10,705 nucleotides of DNA from Erysipelotrichaceae bacterium. Its GTDB lineage: Bacteria; Bacillota_I; Bacilli_A; Erysipelotrichales; Coprobacillaceae. The stretch is from contig JAJQGQ010000157.1 of the NCBI GenBank assembly GCA_021200395.1, forward strand, positions 1 to 10,705, in the 5' to 3' direction. The notes under the pieces were generated by a model. It was not told the origin of the DNA. It was given only the letters and a program-made list of their open reading frames with translations, and searched no databases. Below are positions 5,514 to 10,705 of the stretch, piece by piece. Both the position numbers and the translations under genes were made by a program. Every line of letters starts with the position of its first letter. Within the stretch, counting starts at the first letter, position 1.

Positions 5514-7851
5514 ACGTATGAGACAGACTAATTCCGGTGAAAAAGGTAATGTAGGAGAATTTTTTAGAAAACTATTGGCATTTGCTGGTGGATATAGAGT
5601 TCTAATTGTCATAGCTGTTGTATGTGCTATGGGTGGCTCTATTTGTACTATTTTAGGTCCTGATAGATTATCAGATATAACAAATGCTATTACTGAAGGT
5701 ATATCACCTAATACTGATAATTTAGAAGAAGTTACAACAGTTATGTCTGATAATATGCAAAGTAATATGGAGTTATTAGTTGATGAAATATCTGGTAATT
5801 TAGACCAACAATCATTAGCTACTAAGTCTTCAGAAATCTTAGCTTCAACTGACATATCTGATGAAGATAAAACAGAATTTCAAACAGTTATTGCTTCAAT
5901 GTCTACAATTACTGATCAAGAAGAATTACAGGAACAATTGTTAAACTTACCTGATAGTGTTCTTGAAATCTTATTTGATGAAGTAGAAGTCAATGGTGTT
6001 ACTATTTCTTCAAGTGATCAAGTCACTGCATTAAGCTTAATGAGTGAAATGGATAGTGAAGATATATCTACCGATGCTCTTAATGATTTACCAGATTCCA
6101 TTAAAGACGCATTATTTACTGATATTATTGTTCAAGATACGACCATTTCAGGTGAAGATCAGTTAGAAATGATGACTTTATTATCTGAAGTTGATACTGA
6201 TGATTCATCAGCTTTATTAGAAGCTTTAGATGAATTACCAGAAAGTATTTATAGCTTGGTAGATTCAAGTATTGATATGGATAAAGTAATGAGTTTCATT
6301 GTCGTTTTGGTTGTTTTATATTGTTCAAGCTTTGCTTTATCATTAGCACAACATTTGATTATGAATTATGTTACGCAAAATATTACAAAGAAATTAAGAA
6401 AATCCATTTCTCATAAGATTAATTGTTTACCAATGTCTTACTTTAATCATACGTCAACAGGTGATATTCTATCTCGTATTACCAATGATGTTGATACAGT
6501 TGGTCAAACACTTAATCAAAGTATTGGTACATTAGTTAGTGCAGTAACTTTATTTATTGGTGCATTAGTTATGATGTTTAGTACTAATGTGATTATGTCA
6601 ATATCTGGAATTTTGGCAACCATTATTGGTTTTGTCTTAATGATGATTATTATGTCTCACTCTCAAAAATATTTCAATGAACAACAAGAAGATTTAGGTT
6701 TATTAAATGGTCATGTTGAAGAAATGTATACAGGACATTTGGTTGTGAAGGCATATAATGATGAAGAAAAATCTAAGAAACAGTTTGATGAATATAATCA
6801 AGGTTTAAGAAATAGTGCCTTTAGAGCTCAATGTTTATCAGGCCTAATGATGCCTATTATGACATTTATTGGTAATTTTGGATATGTTGTTGTATGTGTT
6901 GTTGGTGCTGTTTTAACTATGAATGATATGACATCATTTGGTACTATTGTTGCATTTATGATTTATATTAGATTATTTACGCAACCATTATCTCAAATGG
7001 CCCAATCTATGCAATCAATGCAAATGGCAGCTGCAGCTGGTAAACGTGTCTTTGATTTCTTGGAAGCTGAAGAAATGGAAGATGAATCATATAAAACACA
7101 ATCATTAGGTGATATAGCTGGCAATGTCGAATTTGATCATGTTAATTTTGGTTATGATGAAGGTCAAACTATCATTCATGATTTCTCTGCAAAAGCAAAA
7201 GCTGGTCAAAAAATTGCGATTGTTGGACCAACTGGTGCAGGTAAAACAACAATGGTTAACTTATTGATGCGTTTCTATGAAACAAATCAGGGTGGCATTA
7301 AGATTGATGGTATTTCTACTAAAGATGTTAAACGTGAAGAAGTCCATTCACAGTTCTCAATGGTATTACAAGATACATGGTTATTTGAAGGTACTATTCG
7401 AGAAAATCTAATTTATTGTGCTAAAAATGTATCTGAAGAAACAATGATCAATGCGACTAAAGCAGTTGGCTTAGATCATTTCATTAGAACATTACCTAAT
7501 GGTTATGACACAGTATTAAATGATAATGTTAACTTATCACAAGGTCAAAAACAACAATTAACGATTGCTAGAGCTATGATAGCTAATAAACCAATGTTGA
7601 TATTAGATGAAGCTACAAGTTCTGTAGATACTCGTAGTGAAATTATTATTCAAAAAGCTATGGATGAATTAATGGAAAATAGAACATCGTTCATTATTGC
7701 ACATAGACTTTCTACGATTAAGAATTCAGATCTTATTTTGGTTATGAATCATGGTGATATTGTTGAAACTGGTACTCATGAAGAATTATTAGCTAAGAAT
7801 GGCTTCTATGCAGAGTTATATAATAGTCAATTTGATGTTGAGGAAGAATAA
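5506..7851 (+). CDS. ABC exporter subunit with acidic extracytoplasmic insertion (heterodimer half 2)
   Basis: At 781 aa this is about 180-200 residues longer than a usual half-exporter. TM1 is at about 33-52 and TM2 only begins near 262. Between them lies an acidic extracytoplasmic insertion (about 66-260) with three tandem repeats near 115-257. The remaining helices and the nucleotide-binding domain are normal. Walker A is GPTGAGKTT (574-582), Walker B ends D701-E702 with catalytic E702, and the switch histidine is H733. The signature is LSQGQ (677-681) instead of LSGGQ, the expected complement to the degenerate site of the first subunit. The two therefore form a heterodimer with one working ATPase site. 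AAAGGAGG (5489-5496) precedes the ATG, which overlaps the end of the first gene. Confidence 0.93.
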   Translation: MNRRMRQTNSGEKGNVGEFFRKLLAFAGGYRVLIVIAVVCAMGGSICTILGPDRLSDITNAITEGISPNTDNLEEVTTVMSDNMQSNMELLVDEISGNLDQQSLATKSSEILASTDISDEDKTEFQTVIASMSTITDQEELQEQLLNLPDSVLEILFDEVEVNGVTISSSDQVTALSLMSEMDSEDISTDALNDLPDSIKDALFTDIIVQDTTISGEDQLEMMTLLSEVDTDDSSALLEALDELPESIYSLVDSSIDMDKVMSFIVVLVVLYCSSFALSLAQHLIMNYVTQNITKKLRKSISHKINCLPMSYFNHTSTGDILSRITNDVDTVGQTLNQSIGTLVSAVTLFIGALVMMFSTNVIMSISGILATIIGFVLMMIIMSHSQKYFNEQQEDLGLLNGHVEEMYTGHLVVKAYNDEEKSKKQFDEYNQGLRNSAFRAQCLSGLMMPIMTFIGNFGYVVVCVVGAVLTMNDMTSFGTIVAFMIYIRLFTQPLSQMAQSMQSMQMAAAAGKRVFDFLEAEEMEDESYKTQSLGDIAGNVEFDHVNFGYDEGQTIIHDFSAKAKAGQKIAIVGPTGAGKTTMVNLLMRFYETNQGGIKIDGISTKDVKREEVHSQFSMVLQDTWLFEGTIRENLIYCAKNVSEETMINATKAVGLDHFIRTLPNGYDTVLNDNVNLSQGQKQQLTIARAMIANKPMLILDEATSSVDTRSEIIIQKAMDELMENRTSFIIAHRLSTIKNSDLILVMNHGDIVETGTHEELLAKNGFYAELYNSQFDVEEE
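5848..6276 (+). repeat. Three tandem ~47-50 residue repeats inside the ABC insertion
   Basis: At protein level, residues 115-164, 165-211 and 212-257 align with one another. Each has an IS-x-x-D-(K/Q) motif (I117, I167, I214), then a hydrophobic helix-like stretch, then LP-(D/E)-S (starting 148, 195, 244). The copies are diverged, so this is an old duplication. No named domain is recognised. Confidence 0.75.
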
Positions 7852-7875
7852 AAGGTTCACATTTGTGAACCTTTT
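7850..7875. terminator. Bidirectional terminator between convergent genes
   Basis: AAAAGGTTCAC (7850-7860) and GTGAACCTTTT (7865-7875) form an 11-bp perfect stem around ATTT. T-rich ends on each strand let it work both ways. It contains the end of the ABC gene stop codon and the start of the HAD stop codon, so both convergent transcription units end on the same hairpin. Confidence 0.85.
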
Positions 7876-8662
7876 AAAATAGATTAAAATGTTTTAATGC
7901 TTTATAAACACCATCGTTTTCAATGTCATCTGTAACATAAGTGACTTTATCAAACAAGGCAGGATGAGCATTCCCCATAGCAATACTCTCTTTTGTATAA
8001 GTTAGCATAGATAAATCATTGGTAGAATCACCAATAGATATTGTTTGATTGTGACTCATATGTAAATAATCAATGATTGTTTGTATACCAGTTGCTTTAG
8101 AATGTGGTAAAGGAACAATTTCTAAGAAATCATCAGCTCTTTGAATGATTTCAAAGTATGGTGATAATTTATCTTTAAATGTTTCAATATCACTATCACT
8201 ATGATACCATACTGCTAATTTATCAAAAGGTACTAACTCATTCTCTTTAACTTCATAAACTGGACAATCCAATTCAATATAATGCTTTTTCATATCTGAG
8301 ACATCTTTATGTCTTATATTTTCAGTAAAATAAACAGCATCTTTTCCCTCTAATACAGCATCAACATGACATTGATAACACAATTGAATCACTAATTTTC
8401 TAATATCCTCGTTTAAGGTATTATGATATATAACCTTATCATGATATTCTACATAAGTTCCACAACCACAAATATAACCATCAAAAGGAATATCAGTAAT
8501 CATATCATCAACGGTACATTTAGGTCTCCCAGTATTAATAAAACAACGATGACCATTATCCTGTGCTAAAGCAATTGCTTTAATTGTCGATTTAGGAATG
8601 GTAAAAGTATTTTCACTAATTAATGTTCCATCTATATCAAAAAATATAACCTTTGTATTCAT
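7874..8662 (-). CDS. Cof-type HAD-IIB family phosphatase
   Basis: This 262-aa cytoplasmic hydrolase is of the size usual for the Cof/YidA type, which removes phosphate from small phosphorylated metabolites such as sugar phosphates or cofactors. Motif I is DIDGT with nucleophile D9 and acid-base D11. Motif II is INTGRP (near residue 43). The motif III lysine is in HSKATG (near 200). Motif IV is GDSTND (211-216). The C2-type cap lies between motifs II and III. The start at 8662 is set by GGAGGA at 8668-8673. A 16-codon upstream extension in the same frame covers the promoter and is rejected. The substrate cannot be predicted, and nothing ties it to the neighbouring genes. Confidence 0.92.
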   Translation of the reverse strand: MNTKVIFFDIDGTLISENTFTIPKSTIKAIALAQDNGHRCFINTGRPKCTVDDMITDIPFDGYICGCGTYVEYHDKVIYHNTLNEDIRKLVIQLCYQCHVDAVLEGKDAVYFTENIRHKDVSDMKKHYIELDCPVYEVKENELVPFDKLAVWYHSDSDIETFKDKLSPYFEIIQRADDFLEIVPLPHSKATGIQTIIDYLHMSHNQTISIGDSTNDLSMLTYTKESIAMGNAHPALFDKVTYVTDDIENDGVYKALKHFNLF

Positions 8663-8682
8663 AAATATCCTCCGTTTGTTAT

Positions 8683-8710
8683 ATAATACTGAATGATAAA
8701 ATATTGTCAA
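8683..8710 (-). promoter_or_regulatory. Promoter of the HAD phosphatase gene
   Basis: On the minus strand, TTGACA (8705-8710) and TATTAT (8683-8688) are 16 bp apart. The predicted start is near 8676, just before the GGAGGA ribosome binding site. The gene thus has its own promoter although it follows the nucleotidyltransferase gene by only 67 bp. Confidence 0.7.
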
Positions 8711-8729
8711 GTAAAGATTATATAAATAA

Positions 8730-9452
8730 TTACTTTTTGCTATTTTTTAATAGTTTTAGAATATTATCAATATTATCATTTTTTAATTGATGTGGGTATT
8801 TTTTATCAAAATCAATGATTAATTGACGATTATGAGTTTCGTTATTTCTTAAATCATTGTAAAAGTCTTCATTGTTGGCATTTTCCACTAATAATTCGCA
8901 ATACTTTTGGGTCTCTTCGTCAATAGCATCCCAACTGTTATATAAATTTATAACAGCTTCTTTTATATTGTTTAAAGTAATCATGTGTCCAATTTTTATT
9001 TGTTCGTGTAATATTCCAGCAATATCTGATATATCATTTTTATAATCTCTTGCAGATTTTAATTTCATAGCAATCAAATATTCTCCACTGATTGTTCTTA
9101 TTTCAACAACGTTAGAAAAAGTTCGATAATATTTTGAATACTCTCTTAATTTAGGCGAAAAAGAAGATGTTTTGATAAAATCATCATTAAGCCAACCATT
9201 GGGTAAATTATAATGATCACCGACATGATTAATAGCCTCTTTTATATGTCCATTTGTTTGTATATAGGCGTCAATATTAGTTGTACTATTTCTAAAATGA
9301 TAATTCACAAGAATTGCTGCTCCGCCTACTAGGACAATTTCAGCTTTAGCTTGTTTACCATTTATTTTTCTAAATTCTTTTGAAAAAGCTTTAAGATAAT
9401 CATCCAAATTATTTTTATTAAAGCTTTCAAATTCATTTGTTTTATATGACAT
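8730..9452 (-). CDS. Nucleotidyltransferase-fold protein (DUF6036/AbiEii-like), possible toxin
   Basis: This 240-aa protein has the front of a minimal nucleotidyltransferase fold: VLVGGAAIL (40-48, with G43-G44) and, after the usual gap, a TTNIDAYI strand. The family normally has Asp-x-Asp here. This protein has N59-I60-D61, so the first metal ligand is Asn. A downstream segment with IAMKLKSARDYKNDISDI (127-144) matches the conserved K/R-rich helix of this group. Similar proteins sit beside HTH proteins in gut Bacillota and are often listed as putative toxin-antitoxin pairs; AbiEii-type toxins transfer nucleotides to tRNA. I chose ATG 9452, 11 nt after GGAGAG. GTG 9464 is the alternative. It overlaps the HTH gene by 11 bp, indicating coupled translation. 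The toxin role is inference. Confidence 0.75.
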   Translation of the reverse strand: MSYKTNEFESFNKNNLDDYLKAFSKEFRKINGKQAKAEIVLVGGAAILVNYHFRNSTTNIDAYIQTNGHIKEAINHVGDHYNLPNGWLNDDFIKTSSFSPKLREYSKYYRTFSNVVEIRTISGEYLIAMKLKSARDYKNDISDIAGILHEQIKIGHMITLNNIKEAVINLYNSWDAIDEETQKYCELLVENANNEDFYNDLRNNETHNRQLIIDFDKKYPHQLKNDNIDNILKLLKNSKK

Positions 9453-10005
9453 TTCTAATATCACTCTCCACTATATTAAAATTTCTAAATTCTAAAATCG
9501 ATTCATTAAAAGCTTTAACCATTATAGAGTCATCATTATATAATTTAGCCTTAATAATAATCCCTTTTGGATAAAGTGGTTTATCAAGTTTTTGATGACG
9601 TATTTCATCAAACTCATCACATAAAGGTATATCATGAATCCTTGATAAATAATCAACCATTGCAAGTAAATAAAGACATTCAGGATACCATTTTTTTTGA
9701 TAATATTCATTTATCTCATTATTCTCTAAAATAGAAATAATAAAATCAATATCACTTAAACACTTTAATTTGTGACATACATTGCTTTTAAATAATTCAA
9801 AATCACACCTTATACTATCTTCAATTAATGTTTCCATTGTTATATCAAGTATTCTAGATATTTTATAAAGAGTTTCGCCAGAACAATTTTTTAGGTTTGT
9901 TTTTCCATGACAAATATCATTGATTGTAGAATAAGGGACTTGGCTTGATTTTGATAATTGATATTTACTCATGTTTTTTTCTTGTAATAAATCATTAATA
10001 ATCAT
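9442..10005 (-). CDS. Xre-family HTH regulator, probable antitoxin/autorepressor
   Basis: This 187-aa protein has an N-terminal Xre/Cro-type HTH (about 1-62; helix-turn-helix around YQLSKSSQVPYSTINDI at 15-31). The C-terminal part (about 65-187) contains a YPECLYLLAMVDYLSR stretch and is not a standard metabolite domain. It is likely the part that binds the partner protein. The gene is first in a two-gene unit with the nucleotidyltransferase protein, which it overlaps by 11 bp. ATG 10005 is preceded by a near-perfect GGAGGTGAT (10009-10017). A perfect palindrome within its promoter suggests that it represses itself. An antitoxin or anti-phage regulatory role fits the arrangement but is not proven. 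Confidence 0.82.
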   Translation of the reverse strand: MIINDLLQEKNMSKYQLSKSSQVPYSTINDICHGKTNLKNCSGETLYKISRILDITMETLIEDSIRCDFELFKSNVCHKLKCLSDIDFIISILENNEINEYYQKKWYPECLYLLAMVDYLSRIHDIPLCDEFDEIRHQKLDKPLYPKGIIIKAKLYNDDSIMVKAFNESILEFRNFNIVESDIRNVI

Positions 10006-10023
10006 GGTATCACCTCCATGTTT

Positions 10024-10052
10024 ATTGTAACGGTATACCGTAATAATGTCAA
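10024..10052 (-). promoter_or_regulatory. Promoter of the HTH/nucleotidyltransferase operon
   Basis: On the minus strand, TTGACA (10047-10052) and TACAAT (10024-10029) are exactly 17 bp apart. Start of transcription is expected near 10017, directly ahead of the GGAGGTGAT ribosome binding site, so the leader is very short. Confidence 0.8.
10030..10041. promoter_or_regulatory. Perfect palindromic operator inside the promoter spacer
   Basis: ACGGTATACCGT is a perfect 12-bp palindrome lying wholly between the -35 and -10 boxes of the HTH operon. It is GC-rich against an AT-rich background. A dimeric HTH protein bound here would block RNA polymerase, which is the usual way Xre antitoxins repress their own operons. 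That the HTH protein encoded just downstream binds it is inference. Confidence 0.7.
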
Positions 10053-10072
10053 ATGTATTTTTATGTAAAATG

Positions 10073-10081
10073 TGATATAAT
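10073..10081 (+). promoter_or_regulatory. Extended -10 promoter of the acetyltransferase gene
   Basis: TG-A-TATAAT (10073-10081) is a perfect extended -10 element. No clear -35 box is seen at the right distance, which extended -10 promoters do not need. The predicted start is near 10088, giving a leader of about 10 nt. It is divergent from the HTH promoter. Confidence 0.65.
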
Positions 10082-10097
10082 AAAAAAGGTGAAAAAA

Positions 10098-10652
10098 ATG
10101 AACGAATTAGAAAAAATGAATAACGGCTTATGGTATGATGCTAATAATAATCAAGAGTTATTAAAATTAAGATATGCATGCTTTGATAAGTGCTTTGCTC
10201 TTAATCAGTTAAAACCTAGTGATTCTTCACGTTATGATGTTATTAAGGATATACTAGGATATTTACCTGATAATTTAGAACTGTTATCACCGTTTAATTG
10301 TGATTATGGTTTTAATATTCATATTGGTGATAATGTTTTTATCAATATCAATAATTATTTTATGGATTGTGCTGATATTACTATTGGTAACAACGTATTT
10401 ATAGGACCATCCTGTGGCTTTTATACAGCTTCTCATCCTCTTAATTATGATAGTAGAAATAAAGGACTAGAAAAAGCATTACCAATTACAGTTGGTGATA
10501 ATTGCTGGTTTGGAGCAAATGTTTCGATTATGCCTGGAGTCACTATTGGAAGTGGTTGTGTTATTGCAGCTGGTAGTGTTGTGACTAAAGATGTACCTGA
10601 TAATGTAATGGTTGCGGGTGTACCAGCGAAAGTCGTGAAAACTATCATATGA
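10098..10652 (+). CDS. maa: Maltose/galactoside-type O-acetyltransferase
   Basis: This 184-aa cytoplasmic enzyme of the Maa/LacA/NodL family transfers acetyl from acetyl-CoA to a sugar hydroxyl. The N-terminal Mac domain (about 5-60) opens with NNGLWYDAN. A left-handed beta-helix of hexapeptide repeats follows (about 70-180), including IGDNVFI, IGNNVFIG and IGSGCVIAAGSVV. The catalytic histidine is H113 in TASHPL. The C-terminal GVPAK-V motif is typical of the family, and the length matches E. coli Maa. ATG 10098 is preceded by AAAGGTG. A longer in-frame ATG at 10053 lies upstream of the -10 box and is rejected. The true acceptor sugar is not known. There is no functional link to the divergent HTH pair. 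Confidence 0.9.
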   Translation: MNELEKMNNGLWYDANNNQELLKLRYACFDKCFALNQLKPSDSSRYDVIKDILGYLPDNLELLSPFNCDYGFNIHIGDNVFININNYFMDCADITIGNNVFIGPSCGFYTASHPLNYDSRNKGLEKALPITVGDNCWFGANVSIMPGVTIGSGCVIAAGSVVTKDVPDNVMVAGVPAKVVKTII

Positions 10653-10669
10653 CAAATGTCACATTTTTT
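10650..10669 (+). terminator. Weak possible terminator after the acetyltransferase gene
   Basis: TGAC (10650-10653) and GTCA (10658-10661) can form a 4-bp stem around AAAT, followed shortly by six Ts (10664-10669). The stem is short and includes the stop codon, so termination may be inefficient or occur beyond the window. Confidence 0.3.
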
Positions 10670-10705
10670 AAATAACATTAATATTTAATTTAATAAGATT
10701 AATTC

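Noticed and set aside
5499..5855. Minus-strand open frame of 118 codons opposite the start of the second ABC gene
   Set aside because: It is opposite a well-supported coding region, has no domain features and would need a promoter within the ABC gene.
9522..9710. Minus-strand open frame of 62 codons inside the HTH gene
   Set aside because: It is an alternative frame within the HTH protein, with no start signal and no features.
10445..10678. Minus-strand open frame of 77 codons opposite the acetyltransferase end
   Set aside because: It mirrors hexapeptide-repeat codons. The low-complexity protein is what an antisense frame of that repeat would give.

Overview
The window looks like chromosomal DNA of a low-GC Gram-positive bacterium (Bacillota). 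The DNA is AT-rich, ribosome binding sites are strong GGAGG types, promoters are sigma-A-like, and stops are mostly TAA. The mix of an Ig-repeat NlpC/P60 protein, a heterodimeric ABC exporter and a gut-type HTH/nucleotidyltransferase pair would fit an intestinal anaerobe such as an Erysipelotrichia or Clostridia member, but that placement is inference.

Region 1 (1-2235) is a two-component system, an OmpR/PhoB-family response regulator (236-913) and a histidine kinase with almost no extracellular loop (903-1946). It is bracketed by two diverged copies of one ~165-bp non-coding unit (1-172 and 1946-2109). Each copy has four 11-bp-spaced TTCAT-type half-sites, a TATGAT -10 box, a 5' hairpin, a second hairpin exposing a CUCUCUCCC loop, and an intrinsic terminator with a UUUCCCC loop. 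The stems are kept by compensatory or wobble-compatible changes while spacers vary. I read the copies as twin small regulatory RNAs of about 100-110 nt, probably activated by the response regulator encoded between them. The layout resembles the CiaR-dependent csRNAs of streptococci but I do not recognise this RNA family. It is the most interesting content of the window.

Region 2 (2110-3671) holds a secreted, probable cell-wall hydrolase with four Ig-like repeats and a C-terminal NlpC/P60 peptidase. It has its own strong promoter preceded by tandem palindromes, and its Shine-Dalgarno is complementary to the CU-rich loop of the neighbouring RNA. Region 3 (3672-7875) is a two-gene operon for a heterodimeric ABC exporter. 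One subunit has the degenerate Walker B and switch residues and the other the degenerate signature. The second subunit carries an acidic, three-repeat extracytoplasmic insertion between TM1 and TM2.

Region 4 (minus strand, 7874-10005) contains a Cof-type HAD phosphatase convergent with the ABC operon and sharing its terminator, and a probable toxin-antitoxin-like pair, an Xre-type HTH protein followed by a nucleotidyltransferase-fold protein. A perfect palindrome lies inside the promoter of that pair. Region 5 (10053-10705) is a divergently transcribed maltose/galactoside-type O-acetyltransferase. The first three regions could form an envelope-sensing and envelope-remodelling neighbourhood, but only the TCS-to-sRNA link has direct sequence support.
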